From Anaerolineae bacterium (lineage in GTDB: Bacteria > Chloroflexota > Anaerolineae > Promineifilales > Promineifilaceae), in contig JAHDWK010000003.1 in NCBI GenBank assembly GCA_023382655.1, forward strand, positions 186,001-250,000: a stretch of DNA of 64,000 bases, given 5' to 3'. Position numbers and translations under genes: made by a program. Shown piece after piece: positions 33,799 through 42,898 of this stretch; position 1 is the first letter of the stretch, and each line of letters starts with the position of its first letter. Below the pieces are notes generated by a model. It saw only the letters and a program-made list of their open reading frames with translations, ran no database searches and was not told the DNA's origin.

Positions 33799-36081
33799 AT
33801 GCAGTTCAAAACATTAATATTACTCACGTTACTTGGTTTGTTGGCCGCACTGGGCTGGGCAGAGACAAAAACCGGTCAGGCGCAGTCAACTACCGAGATC
33901 ATGACATTTCAAGGGGAGGCGTTTGCCGCCGGTGAGAGCCAGGGGATGCAGGTAACTATCAATGGACTGGAGATGGCTGACACGGCCGTTATCGCCCACT
34001 ACCAATCCCCCCCCCTCCACACCCCCAGCGCCTACAACGCCGTTGTCACCCACTGGCTGGCCGATGTGCCCGAAAGCGCCAGCCTGGAAATACATTTGCG
34101 CACCAGCCGCGATGGTCAGCAATGGAGCGAGTGGTACGATATCCATGCCCACGCCGACTGGAACGAACCGGGCAACGCCTGGCAATATGGCGACATGGTG
34201 GCGGTTCCGGCCACCGACAAAACCCACCATTACCTGCAATTCCAGGTTAGCGCCACCCGTTATTGGGGTGATCCTTCACCGCTGCTGCGTCAACTTGACT
34301 TCGTGCTGATAGATACCAGCAATGGCCCCACGACGGCCGAACTCATCACCCGGCAGCAGGAACTCGACGCCGCCACACCGCCTGAAGCGCCCGAAAACCC
34401 GGAAGATTTCCCGCGCCCCTTTGTCATCAGCCGCGCGGCCTGGTGTACCCAGCCGGAATGTTGGTATGGCGGTCTGGAATATCAAACCTATACCCATCTA
34501 CTGATGCACCACACCGTCACCAGCAGCGGTGGTGATTCGGCCGCGACCTTGCGCGCCATTTGGGAATATCACACCTTCACGCAAGGCTGGGGCGACATTG
34601 GCTACAACTACCTGATTGACATCAATGGCGTCATCTTTGAAGGCCATCTCAACGGCAACTACCAGGATTGGGATGTGACCGGCGTCCACTCTGGCGCGGC
34701 TAATGCGGGCGGCATGGCCGCTTCGCTGATCGGCAACTTCACTTCGCCGGACGAAGGTGGGGGAATCATGCCTTCCACCGCCATGCTCAATGCCCTGGCC
34801 GACCTTTTTGCCTGGAAAGCCGACCAACGCAACATTGATCCCTTTGGCGCCAGCCGCATGGTAGAAATGAACTGGGGACTGTCGCATATCTTGGGGCACC
34901 GGGATGTATATGGCGGCACCAACACGCTCTGTCCCGGTGGCAACGCCTTTAATTACCTGCCCTGGTTGCGCAATGCGGTGGCGTCGCGTATGGGTTTTGT
35001 GTCGCCCTACATCCATGTGGATGAGATGAGCAGCAGTTTCACCCGCAGTAATGCCAACTGGTATGAAGGAGAACGTGGCTGTGGTAATAATGGGCACTCG
35101 TACTACACCTGGTCTACCACTGACCCTGGTCAAAGCACCAATTGGGGGGAATGGCAGCTCGATGTGCCGGTAGACGGCCGTTACCGCATCCAGATTTACG
35201 CCCCCTACTGTGATACCGGCGCGCCGGAAACTGTCGGGGCACGCTACACGGTTTACCACGCCACCGGAACCAGCACCGTCACCGTGAACCAGGACGCCAA
35301 CGTGGGCCTGTGGATGACAGTGGGTGAATTTGACCTGACGGCCGTTGGCAACCATAAACTGCGCCTGACTGACCTGACCACGACGGACAACGGCCGTGGC
35401 GTCTGGTTTGATGGTGTGCGGCTGTTGCACCTGGGGGAAAGTGTCAGCGAAGTCCATAATGGTGCGCCGGCCCCCGATATCTGGGTGACGGCCAACCCGG
35501 TAGAATTTGCCTGGCAAATTGTCAGTAGTGCGCCGGTTGTGCAAACCCGTTTACAAGTAGCCACGGACACGGCCATGAATAACGTGGTATATGACCAGAC
35601 CTGGACAGGCCCCGTTTTGCAACACAGTCACCCCTTTACCCAGGATTACCCACACCTATATTGGCGGGTAACGGCCGTTGTCCAACCATCTGGCGATGAT
35701 CCCCAAACTGTCTCCTCCACCCCCACCCATTTTCGCCTGGACACCACTCCACCCACCTCTGGCGTCAACGGCGTCTATCAGTTGCCGAATACTGCCGGTT
35801 ACTTTGTTCACTGGTCGGGTACAGATGAGATTGCCGGTATTACGCATTACTTTGTTGAATATCGGCCACAGGGCAGCAGCGATTGGACGGTGTTCGTGGG
35901 GCTGCCTCCCTTAGCCACCACCACCCACTTTATACCGCCAGATAACCAGGTCTATGAATTCCGCAGCCGGGCCATAGACGCCGTTGGCAATGCCGAGCCG
36001 GCCCACTCTACCGCGGATATCAACACCAGTCAGTCAATTTTGCTCTCCCATGCTATAATGCTGCCCGTTATTCAGCGATAA
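33799..36081 (+). CDS. Secreted PGRP-type N-acetylmuramoyl-L-alanine amidase with golvesin-like domain
   Basis: A 760-residue exported protein preceded by AAGGAG. Signal peptide at 1-29; N-terminal beta domain at about 35-175; PGRP/amidase_2 domain at about 205-400. LLMHHTVTSS (zinc His237/238), GYNYLID (Tyr269), GHRDVYGG (His367) and TLCPG (Cys378) give a complete zinc/catalytic set. A golvesin C-terminal-like/Xly-CBD module follows at about 405-550 (NWYEGERGCGNNGHSYYTW; GVWFDGVRLLHLG), then two Fn3-like segments. The last residues HAIMLPVIQR carry the Leu-Pro motif. It probably cleaves peptidoglycan stem peptides from glycan, in self-remodelling or against other cells. The start is divergent from the GT-C operon. 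Confidence 0.92.
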   Translation: MQFKTLILLTLLGLLAALGWAETKTGQAQSTTEIMTFQGEAFAAGESQGMQVTINGLEMADTAVIAHYQSPPLHTPSAYNAVVTHWLADVPESASLEIHLRTSRDGQQWSEWYDIHAHADWNEPGNAWQYGDMVAVPATDKTHHYLQFQVSATRYWGDPSPLLRQLDFVLIDTSNGPTTAELITRQQELDAATPPEAPENPEDFPRPFVISRAAWCTQPECWYGGLEYQTYTHLLMHHTVTSSGGDSAATLRAIWEYHTFTQGWGDIGYNYLIDINGVIFEGHLNGNYQDWDVTGVHSGAANAGGMAASLIGNFTSPDEGGGIMPSTAMLNALADLFAWKADQRNIDPFGASRMVEMNWGLSHILGHRDVYGGTNTLCPGGNAFNYLPWLRNAVASRMGFVSPYIHVDEMSSSFTRSNANWYEGERGCGNNGHSYYTWSTTDPGQSTNWGEWQLDVPVDGRYRIQIYAPYCDTGAPETVGARYTVYHATGTSTVTVNQDANVGLWMTVGEFDLTAVGNHKLRLTDLTTTDNGRGVWFDGVRLLHLGESVSEVHNGAPAPDIWVTANPVEFAWQIVSSAPVVQTRLQVATDTAMNNVVYDQTWTGPVLQHSHPFTQDYPHLYWRVTAVVQPSGDDPQTVSSTPTHFRLDTTPPTSGVNGVYQLPNTAGYFVHWSGTDEIAGITHYFVEYRPQGSSDWTVFVGLPPLATTTHFIPPDNQVYEFRSRAIDAVGNAEPAHSTADINTSQSILLSHAIMLPVIQR

Positions 36082-36083
36082 GT

Positions 36084-36132
36084 GAGATTAGAGATGAGAG
36101 ATTCACCCAATCTCTCATCTCTAATCTCCAAT
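36084..36132. repeat. Heptamer-built inverted repeat (GAGATTA family)
   Basis: Units GAGATTA, GAGATGA, GAGATTC, ACCCAAT, CTCTCAT, CTCTAAT, CTCCAAT between the amidase stop and the flavoprotein gene. The halves GATTAGAGATGAGAGATT and AATCTCTCATCTCTAATC are perfectly complementary. Confidence 0.8.
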
Positions 36133-36154
36133 TTCCTCAGAGGAATTGGGGCAA

Positions 36155-37339
36155 ATGACGGATATTCAACAAATAGACGTGTTGATTGTGGGGACGGGAC
36201 CGGCGGGCACATCCACCGCGTTGCATCTGATTCAGCAAGACCCGGCCTGGGCCGGCCGTATTATCCTGGTGGATAAAGCCGTACACCCCCGCGATAAACT
36301 ATGTGGCGGCGGCATTACACACCTGGGGCTGAACACCTTAGCCCGGTTGGGGTTGGAACTGGAACCCCACAGTTTTGATGTACGCGAGGTGCAGTTGCTC
36401 TATGAAGATATAGCCTACTCCTTTTTTGGCAATCCCGTTTTCCGCATCATCCGGCGGGCGGAGTTTGACCATTGGCTGCTGCAAACGGCCGTGTCTCGCG
36501 GCGTTACCGTCTACCAGGGCGAAGCGGTCACGGACATCATTCCCCATGACGACTATGTGCAGGTGGTCACTGAAAACCACACCTTTCAGGCGCGGGTGGT
36601 GGTGGCGGCCGATGGCTCACGCAGTTTTGTGCGGCGGCGGCTGAAATGGGATGATGATTCGCGGGTAGCGCGATTGATTGAAGTGCTGACGCCCGAAGAC
36701 GCCCGTGCCCAACCGGAATTCCGCGATGGCGTCGCCATTTTTGACTTCACCCCCATGACCACGCACCAATTACAGGGGTATTATTGGGATTTTCCCAGCT
36801 TTGTGCAGGGCAAACCGTTTATGAACCGGGGGGTGTTTGACAGCCGCGCCCGCCCGGAACGGCCAAAAGCCGATCTGCCGCAAACGCTGCGTGATGAAAT
36901 GGCCGAGCGTAACCGCAATCTGGACGAATTTGAGATCAAGGGGCATCCCATTCGCTGGTGGTCAAAGGACGGCCGTTTCGCCATCCCCCGTGTCATTTTG
37001 GTGGGCGATGCGGCCGGAGCTGACCCGCTGATGGGCGAAGGGATCGCCTTTGCCCTGGGTTATGGCGTGGTGGGCGCGCAGGCTGTTGTGGACGCCTTTG
37101 CCCGCGCCGATTTCTCTTTTGCCACTTACCGGGAGAGGGTGTTGGCCGACCCCTTGTTTAAGCAGTTAGAAATCCGCACCAAACTGGCCCGTTTTGCTTA
37201 CATGCTGCGTTATCCCTGGCTTTTCCGCCTGGGTTGGCAGGCGGCGCGGGTGATCATCCGCTTCACTCGCTGGCGCGACCCGAACTATGTGCCTGTCATC
37301 CCGCCGTCGGCGTCGTTATCCGTAGCCCGTAATCCGTGA
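36155..37339 (+). CDS. Geranylgeranyl-reductase-like FAD oxidoreductase
   Basis: A 394-residue flavoprotein. DVLIVGTGPAGTSTALHL near residue 8 is the FAD Rossmann motif; KAVHPRDKLCGGGIT is the GGR-family 'K.. PR.K.CGG' signature; ILVGDAAGADPLMGEGIAFAL near residue 290 is the second FAD motif. Such enzymes reduce isoprenoid double bonds or act as related dehydrogenases. In this genome, polyprenol or carotenoid precursors are possible substrates (a DUF422 carotenoid gene lies at 60 kb). The ATG at 36155 has AGAGGA ten bases upstream; a TTG at 36146 is a weaker option. The last residues (SLSVARNP) and stop are encoded by the heptamer element downstream. Confidence 0.88.
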   Translation: MTDIQQIDVLIVGTGPAGTSTALHLIQQDPAWAGRIILVDKAVHPRDKLCGGGITHLGLNTLARLGLELEPHSFDVREVQLLYEDIAYSFFGNPVFRIIRRAEFDHWLLQTAVSRGVTVYQGEAVTDIIPHDDYVQVVTENHTFQARVVVAADGSRSFVRRRLKWDDDSRVARLIEVLTPEDARAQPEFRDGVAIFDFTPMTTHQLQGYYWDFPSFVQGKPFMNRGVFDSRARPERPKADLPQTLRDEMAERNRNLDEFEIKGHPIRWWSKDGRFAIPRVILVGDAAGADPLMGEGIAFALGYGVVGAQAVVDAFARADFSFATYRERVLADPLFKQLEIRTKLARFAYMLRYPWLFRLGWQAARVIIRFTRWRDPNYVPVIPPSASLSVARNP

Positions 37340-37390
37340 TGCGTAAACCGTAATCCCAATACCGATTACGGATAACCGATTACGGATTAC
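37320..37390. repeat. Heptamer element at a convergent junction (CCGTAAT family)
   Basis: Ten units (CCGTAGC, CCGTAAT, CCGTGAT, GCGTAAA, CCGTAAT, CCCAATA, CCGATTA, CGGATAA, CCGATTA, CGGATTA). It encodes the last codons and TGA of the plus-strand flavoprotein and the TAA of the minus-strand gene, so both genes terminate inside it. Confidence 0.8.
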
Positions 37391-37971
37391 GTCTTCCGCG
37401 GTCGGCCGTACAACCACCAGTATGCAGCTTTAGGATATGCCATTTCCCAAACCGCAGGCCAGATAAAGTCGCCAGCCTGCCAATAGGGGCGCAGACCGGC
37501 ATCCAGCATTCCCAGGTTGGGTATGGCGCCGGTGTCCAGTTGGTAAGGTGGGGTTTGCAGAAAATGTACCAAAGCAGCGGCCATGGCCCGGTTTTCTACG
37601 GCCGTTTCATAATTTACTGCCGCTACCGCCCGCTCATGCTGTACATCATTAAGATAGGTGCCCCATTGACGGGCGCGTACCCCCAATTCTTCGTGGGCGC
37701 GCTGTTCGGTGCGTACGACCTTTTCCGCCAATGCTTCTTGGAACTGGTGGATGGCCGTCTCCCACTTCTCTCTTTCTGCATCAGGCAATGTCTCTACCAG
37801 ATGTTGTAATCGGTGCTGGCGCATCAAATAACCACCCAGCGTCAACTTTGGCATATCACCATGCACCATCGGCCAGTAGAGTACATTGCTCTTCAGATAT
37901 TCGTCCATTTCGGCCGCCATAGCTGCCAGAACTTCTAAATCCTCATGGACTTTATCTACTGTTGGGGACAT
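37387..37971 (-). CDS. Conserved soluble protein of unknown function
   Basis: A 194-residue soluble, helix-rich protein starting at 37971, where AAGGAG precedes the ATG; a start at 38007 would bypass this site. It is rich in Glu, Ala and aromatic residues, with an N-terminal amphipathic helix (DKVHEDLEVLAAMAAEMDEY), a central charged helical region and a Trp/Pro-rich C-terminus (YWQAGDFIWPAVWEMAYPKA). I do not recognise a family or any catalytic motif. There is no signal peptide. It is monocistronic and convergent with the flavoprotein gene. Its TAA stop comes from the shared repeat element. Confidence 0.65.
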   Translation of the reverse strand: MSPTVDKVHEDLEVLAAMAAEMDEYLKSNVLYWPMVHGDMPKLTLGGYLMRQHRLQHLVETLPDAEREKWETAIHQFQEALAEKVVRTEQRAHEELGVRARQWGTYLNDVQHERAVAAVNYETAVENRAMAAALVHFLQTPPYQLDTGAIPNLGMLDAGLRPYWQAGDFIWPAVWEMAYPKAAYWWLYGRPRKT

Positions 37972-38111
37972 GAGGCTACTCCTTTTGCGCACAATCGGCC
38001 TGTGCAAAAACTACCGGTTTGCGCTACGATTACCCTCATTATAACAATCTTGAAGCGGTAAAAGGATTGCCAAATGTCATTATTTCGTCACCCGTCATTC
38101 CGACAAAAGGT

Positions 38112-38144
38112 TTCAACGCTGAGGCGCAGAGACACAAAGAAAAG
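38112..38144. repeat. Dispersed GCGCAGAG-type repeat
   Basis: TCAACGCTGAGGCGCAGAGA and the following CACAAAG match the family at 24515 and 47601. It lies just upstream of the 38155 gene; translating it from an upstream ATG would give an implausible basic leader. Confidence 0.5.
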
Positions 38145-38154
38145 AATTCGTATC

Positions 38155-39048
38155 ATGGGGGGTCAGGCACGTGCCCTGGTTCTTTTGGCATTCCTGATTT
38201 TGCTTAGTTTGGGTCGTCCTGCCTATGCCCAATTGGAGGCTACGGCCATCGAAAACCTGGCAGTTGATTTGTGGCCGGATTATGATCGGCCGGCAGTGTT
38301 GGTCCTGCTTACCGGCACATTACCAGACGCCACCCTTCTGCCGGCTACGGTTACCATTCCCCTACCGCCGGGGGCGACGTTGAATGCCGTCGCCCGCATC
38401 ACCAGCGACAATGTCATGACTGACGATGTGCAATACACACAGGGGGAGGAAAGCCTCACCTTTGTCACGTCTGACAGCCGTTTTCGGGTGGAATATTACA
38501 TGCCATATGATACAGAGGGCAGCCAACATACCTTTGAATTCTCCTGGTTGGCCGGCCTGACAGTCAATGAGATGGATGTGGCGGTGCAGCAGCCCGCTGC
38601 CGCTACCAATATGCAAACGCAACCGATTGCATCTTCCATCAGCGCCAACAGCAATGATGGCCTCACTTACCATGTACTGCCGGTAACGGCCGTGCCCGCC
38701 GGGCAACCCTACACCGTGCAAGTTGATTACACCATGAACGAACCAACCTTGAGCGTGGCCCAGATTGACACAGCGCCAGCCAATACAGGCGCTACCCCTC
38801 CTCCGCTAGAGGATGATTTCAACTGGCCGCTGTTGTTGGCGGCTGCCGGTGGCGTTCTTATCCTGGTGGCGGTGGGTTGGCAGGTTGCCAGCCGCCGCCA
38901 GAAGCCGAAACGGCCGCGCAAAACGCCGCCCCAACGCGCGGCCACGCCCACGCCAAAAGCTGGGCAATTTTGTCATGAGTGCGGCTCCCCGATGGGGCCG
39001 GAGGATAAGTTTTGTGGGAATTGTGGCACGGCCGTGAAAAATCGCTAG
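38155..39048 (+). CDS. Membrane protein with extracytoplasmic beta domain and cytoplasmic double zinc ribbon
   Basis: A 297-residue protein. Signal peptide at about 1-26 (ALVLLAFLILLSLGRPAYA), an extracytoplasmic beta domain to about 215, a membrane helix at about 222-242 (WPLLLAAAGGVLILVAVGW), a basic Pro-rich linker and a C-terminal zinc ribbon FCHECGSPMGPEDKFCGNCG with two CxxC pairs. It should be type I, with the zinc ribbon in the cytoplasm. The fold of the outer domain is not recognised. The start was placed at 38155 because the upstream in-frame ATG at 38074 would translate a dispersed repeat. It may connect surface sensing to a cytoplasmic partner. Confidence 0.7.
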   Translation: MGGQARALVLLAFLILLSLGRPAYAQLEATAIENLAVDLWPDYDRPAVLVLLTGTLPDATLLPATVTIPLPPGATLNAVARITSDNVMTDDVQYTQGEESLTFVTSDSRFRVEYYMPYDTEGSQHTFEFSWLAGLTVNEMDVAVQQPAAATNMQTQPIASSISANSNDGLTYHVLPVTAVPAGQPYTVQVDYTMNEPTLSVAQIDTAPANTGATPPPLEDDFNWPLLLAAAGGVLILVAVGWQVASRRQKPKRPRKTPPQRAATPTPKAGQFCHECGSPMGPEDKFCGNCGTAVKNR

Positions 39049-39076
39049 TAGAGACGTTGCCCTGCAACGTCTCTAC
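39048..39076. terminator. Perfect 13-bp inverted repeat between convergent genes
   Basis: GTAGAGACGTTGC (39048-39060) and its inverse complement (39064-39076) flank a 3-nt loop. The left arm contains the last base of the plus-strand TAG stop; the right arm contains the TAG of the minus-strand PucR gene. Likely a bidirectional terminator. Confidence 0.6.
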
Positions 39077-40722
39077 TTGTCTGACCGCAACTGCCACAGT
39101 TTTAATGCCAGATTCAGCCCCAGGCGCATATTGGCCTGGTTTAGATCGTGCCCCGTCAGTTCCTGGATGCGCTCCAGCCGATACAGCAGCGTGTTACGAT
39201 GCACAAAGAGCGATTCGGCCGTCTGGCTGATGTTGCCATGATGGTTAAAATAAGCGTCCATCGTCTGCACCAGGGCGCTGTTGTGCCGTTCATCATAGGT
39301 AATCAGCGGGCCTATGACCTGCCGCGTAAATACCCGCACTGCCGGAATGTCTTCCAACTGCCCCAACAGACGATATACCCCCAGGCTGCCAAACTCCACC
39401 ACCTCATCTTGAATTTGCAGCCGCTCACTGAGCTGCATCGCTTGCAGCGCCTCGCCATAAATGCGCGGCCAATCGGTCAGCGACGAGGCCGGCCCGCTCA
39501 TCCCGGCAATGACGCTTTCTTTGGGGAATTCGGCGCGTACCTGTTCCAGGATACGCCGCCCCAATTCATGCGCGGAATCCATATCGTTTTCGGTGCGCAG
39601 TTCCTGGAAGATGCAAATGTGCGCACTGCCGTACACGTGGACGAGGGCAGCCCGGCCGTGTGTGGAGAGGGCCCAGTTAACGGCCGTTTCCAACCGGCGT
39701 AACGAGGGCGCTTCTTTCCGCACCCAGGTAAATGTCATCACCGCGTGCGGTGTACTCGTCTCATGATCCAGGCGGCTGGCCAGCCGATCAATCTCGCGTG
39801 GTGGTAGCGTGCCTGCCAGTAGTCCCTCCAGGAAGTCGCCGCGCAGCGCCTTTTTCGCTTCGCTGACCGCTTTGGCCTTGGCCATCTCCAGAGCAAAGGC
39901 CGCCGCCCCATGTTCCACCGCCTGCTGATCCAGCAAATCTAGCTCATCCGCCAACCCAATCACCGACAGGTAGCCCCGCGCCCGGTCGCCAGAAATAATA
40001 GGGCTGACCAGACGGCCAATGTTTTCAATGGGCAGAATTTGCTGCCAATGACTCTGGCGGGCGCGGGCAGCCGCTTTGCGGTTGCGCAAAACAGCAGGTA
40101 GTTCTTCGCGCTGGGTTAGCTCCTCCACGATTTTTTCCACATCCAGCGTATTGGAGCTAGGGACGCTGATCGCCTTGATTTCCAGCCGTTTATCTTGCAC
40201 CACCACAATTTTGCCGGTCAGCTTGGCAATCACGTCGGTCATGGCCGGAATGCCCTGTTCCTCGCGGGACATTTCGGACAGGGTGCGGTAAAGCTGCAAA
40301 CCGCGCTCGGTGGTGGCGGAGTGGCGGTCTACCAGCAAGGCGGCAATGGCCCGGTTGGCTTCACGCACGGAGGTTTCCGGGGGCGCTATGAGCAGGGGTA
40401 GGTCGAGGCGGGTGGCTTCTACGGCCGTCTGTTCAGACACGGCCTGGAACAACAAAATACCGGCCACATCCAGTTCAGCCAGCGTGTGTAATTTGGGGAT
40501 AAATAGTTTGTCAGTGAGGCGTTCTTGCAGGGTGGATGGCAGGATGACCAGATCATGCATCTGGGCTTGCAAGGGCAGATTGTCCCAGGAAGTCAGGACA
40601 ACCACCCAATCCACCTTGCGGCGGGTCGGGTCTTTGCCGGCGGCGACGGCCGTTTGCAGCGGCAGCGCCAGCCGCAGTACATCGCCGATATTCACTTCAC
40701 CATGCGAAGGTTGGTTGCTCAT
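39073..40722 (-). CDS. PucR-family transcriptional regulator
   Basis: A 549-residue cytoplasmic regulator. The N-terminal purine-catabolism-regulator domain (PucR-N) spans about 10-130 (VNIGDVLRLALPLQTAVAAG; WVVVLTSWDNLPLQAQ), a GGDEF-like region about 280-420, and a C-terminal HTH_30 domain is seen in NISQTAESLFVHRNTLLYRL and the following LERIQELTGHDL. The start at 40722 begins right at the domain. A start at 40761 would translate an inverted repeat. Family members sense small molecules such as purines or amino acids and activate nearby operons. Here the next genes upstream are a sensor kinase and a response regulator on the same strand. Confidence 0.9.
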   Translation of the reverse strand: MSNQPSHGEVNIGDVLRLALPLQTAVAAGKDPTRRKVDWVVVLTSWDNLPLQAQMHDLVILPSTLQERLTDKLFIPKLHTLAELDVAGILLFQAVSEQTAVEATRLDLPLLIAPPETSVREANRAIAALLVDRHSATTERGLQLYRTLSEMSREEQGIPAMTDVIAKLTGKIVVVQDKRLEIKAISVPSSNTLDVEKIVEELTQREELPAVLRNRKAAARARQSHWQQILPIENIGRLVSPIISGDRARGYLSVIGLADELDLLDQQAVEHGAAAFALEMAKAKAVSEAKKALRGDFLEGLLAGTLPPREIDRLASRLDHETSTPHAVMTFTWVRKEAPSLRRLETAVNWALSTHGRAALVHVYGSAHICIFQELRTENDMDSAHELGRRILEQVRAEFPKESVIAGMSGPASSLTDWPRIYGEALQAMQLSERLQIQDEVVEFGSLGVYRLLGQLEDIPAVRVFTRQVIGPLITYDERHNSALVQTMDAYFNHHGNISQTAESLFVHRNTLLYRLERIQELTGHDLNQANMRLGLNLALKLWQLRSDK

Positions 40723-40735
40723 ATTTGCTATTGAA

Positions 40736-40777
40736 GATTCGAGATTGGCGAATGACAGCATTCGCCAATCTCGAATC
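40736..40777. repeat. Perfect 19-bp inverted repeat
   Basis: GATTCGAGATTGGCGAATG (40736-40754) and its exact inverse complement (40759-40777), with a 4-nt loop, fill the gap between the sensor kinase stop (40779) and the PucR start (40722) on the minus strand. Possible terminator or regulatory hairpin. Confidence 0.7.
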
Positions 40778-40778
40778 G

Positions 40779-42824
40779 CTACTCTGTATCATTATTCACC
40801 GGGAGACGGACAATAAAGGTAGCCCCTTCACCCGGTGCGCTGACTACATTGATTTCACCGCCATGTTGTTCAATGATGCGGTGACTGGTAGCCAGACCCA
40901 GGCCGGTACCTTTGCCTGGGTCTTTGGTAGTATAAAACGGTTCAAAAATATGAGCCAATTCTGCGGCCGACATTCCTTTGCCATTGTCGCGGAATAAAAC
41001 TTGCACGAAGTTTTGGTCTGGAGCCAGCCGGGTAGTTATTTCAATCTGGCGAGTTTGGGGCATGCCTTGTAGGGCGTCACGGGCGTTGATGATCAGATTA
41101 AGCCAGACACTTTTGAGATGTTCCCAACTGGCAACGATGCGGGGCAGATCATCGGCCATGTTTTGTATGACCTGGGTATCGGCCGTTAATAATTGATACT
41201 GCACCAGGGCCAGAGTTTGGCGAATAGATTTGTTGATGTCATCGGCGGTGAAGGCATATTGCTCCTGACGGGCAAAATCCAGCAGACCACGCACCACTTT
41301 GGTGGCGCGTTCCCCGGCTTGTTGAATCAGGTCTACCGATTCGTAATTATCATCATCGGGGGGAATGGTCAGTTTGAGGATTTCGGCATTGGCGTTGATG
41401 GCCGTGAGCGGGTTGTTGATTTCATGGGCCACGCCGGCGGCCAATTGGCCGATGGCCGCCAGTTTGCCCGCTTGCAACAGGGAGCTTTCCAGCCGCCGTT
41501 CTTCGGTGCGGTCTTGCCAGACGACAACGGCGCGGGCGGAACTGGCCTGTTTGCCGGGAATGGGGTAGGCATTAATTTCCCATTCGCGGGGCAGGTGGTC
41601 TTCGCCTTTGTAGTTGAGCGTCCAGTGGCCGGCTTGTTTTTCGCTGAGGGTGTGGGTCATAAGGCAATGGGTGCAGGGGGCAGCACGGCCGTAAAACGCC
41701 TGATAACACACCTGCCCCACCAACTCTTCCAGGGTAGCGTCCAATTCATCCACTTTGGTTTTGTTCACAGCTACCAATTGCCACTTATCGTTGATGGTAT
41801 AAATGGGGTTGGGGATGCCGTCTATGAGCGCCTGCAAGGTGTTGCGGTTTTCCAATAGCTCTTGCTGGCGCTGGCGAATGCGCTGGAAAAGCCAAGCGTT
41901 TTCCACCGCTTCGCTGACGGAGCTGGCGAGTGAATTAAAAACATCCAGATCAAAGTCAGAAAAACGGCCGTCCTGCTTGTTATAGCCGCAAATGATACCC
42001 ACTGCCCGTCCCCGCACCAGCAGGGGGGCGATGATCAACGATTGCACATCGTAGTTAGGGGGAGCGTCAGTGGTGGGTAAGTAACGGCCGTCGGCCGGCG
42101 CCTGGTTCAAATAAAGCGCCTTTTGCTCGTTATAAGACAAGCCCATGATCCCTTCATCGGTGGCGAGGGAAGGTAGCGCCGTCACCGGTACATCACCGTC
42201 GCGGTTGCGCAGATTTTTGTAACGCAGTTTGCCCCCTTCCAGCAACAGCACGGCGGCCAGTTCCACTTCCATGAGGGTGTGGATGCCTTCAACGGCCGTT
42301 TCCAAAATCTCGGCTTGTTCCAGTTTGGCCGCCACTGTTTGCGCCAGCCGGTTCAGCCCGGCTAACTGCTGCCCCTGTCGTTGCAACTGCTTTTCCAACT
42401 GCTGTGTGCGTAGAATCGTTTTCACGCGGGCCAGCAATTCCTGGGGGCGGTACGGCTTGGTAATGTAATCGTCCGCCCCGGCGGTCAACGCTTCTACCTT
42501 TTCGCTGCTACCGGCGGCGGCCGTCAGCAGCACCACCCGCGTATAACGCAAATCGGGATGCTCCCGAATCCACGTCAATACATCCAACCCAGACAGGTTC
42601 GGCATCCGCATATCCAGCAACACCAGGTCAATTTCCGTCTGGTTTTGGACGGTGGATTGCAGAAATGAAATTGCCTCTTCGCCATCGCTGGTAATAGAAA
42701 CAGTAAAACCTTCCTTTTTGATCAGATAATCGGCCAGCGACTCGGCAATCTCCGGCTCATCATCCACAATGAGCAAGTGAGATGGCGGTGGGGTGTCTGC
42801 GGGGAGGTGGGAGGGAGGTAACAT
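40779..42824 (-). CDS. Sensor histidine kinase with N-terminal receiver, GAF and PAS domains
   Basis: A 681-residue soluble protein: receiver domain 16-135 (LLIVDDEPE, phospho-acceptor D71 in LVLLDMRMP, Lys123 in ITKPY), GAF about 160-315, PAS about 325-440, HisKA with H467 in AAGVAHEINNPL, and HATPase with NLIINARDAL, DNGKGM and GTGLGLATSH. The PAS has CYQAFYGRAAPCTHC (C373, C384, C387), a cysteine cluster that could bind a metal or respond to redox; this is inference. A receiver before the kinase core suggests it is a phosphorelay intermediate. The response regulator at 42899-43612 is immediately upstream on the same strand. The leader is a purine-rich repeat with no evident Shine-Dalgarno site. 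Confidence 0.92.
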   Translation of the reverse strand: MLPPSHLPADTPPPSHLLIVDDEPEIAESLADYLIKKEGFTVSITSDGEEAISFLQSTVQNQTEIDLVLLDMRMPNLSGLDVLTWIREHPDLRYTRVVLLTAAAGSSEKVEALTAGADDYITKPYRPQELLARVKTILRTQQLEKQLQRQGQQLAGLNRLAQTVAAKLEQAEILETAVEGIHTLMEVELAAVLLLEGGKLRYKNLRNRDGDVPVTALPSLATDEGIMGLSYNEQKALYLNQAPADGRYLPTTDAPPNYDVQSLIIAPLLVRGRAVGIICGYNKQDGRFSDFDLDVFNSLASSVSEAVENAWLFQRIRQRQQELLENRNTLQALIDGIPNPIYTINDKWQLVAVNKTKVDELDATLEELVGQVCYQAFYGRAAPCTHCLMTHTLSEKQAGHWTLNYKGEDHLPREWEINAYPIPGKQASSARAVVVWQDRTEERRLESSLLQAGKLAAIGQLAAGVAHEINNPLTAINANAEILKLTIPPDDDNYESVDLIQQAGERATKVVRGLLDFARQEQYAFTADDINKSIRQTLALVQYQLLTADTQVIQNMADDLPRIVASWEHLKSVWLNLIINARDALQGMPQTRQIEITTRLAPDQNFVQVLFRDNGKGMSAAELAHIFEPFYTTKDPGKGTGLGLATSHRIIEQHGGEINVVSAPGEGATFIVRLPVNNDTE

Positions 42825-42833
42825 GGAGATGGG

Positions 42834-42893
42834 GAGATGGGGAGATTAGGAGATTGGGTAGGAAATCTCTCAATCTCTTAATCACCCATCTCT
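42834..42893. repeat. Repeat element between response regulator and kinase genes
   Basis: A purine-rich run of GAGATGGG/GAGATTAG/GAGATTGG units is followed by the partial complement CTCTCAATCTCTTAATCACC. It forms an imperfect hairpin in the intercistronic gap and could tune expression of the downstream kinase gene. Confidence 0.55.
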
Positions 42894-42898
42894 AGGCT

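Noticed and set aside
34498..35544. 348-residue antisense reading frame
   Set aside because: It lies fully inside the amidase gene with conserved catalytic residues on the other strand; it is a shadow of GC-rich codon use.
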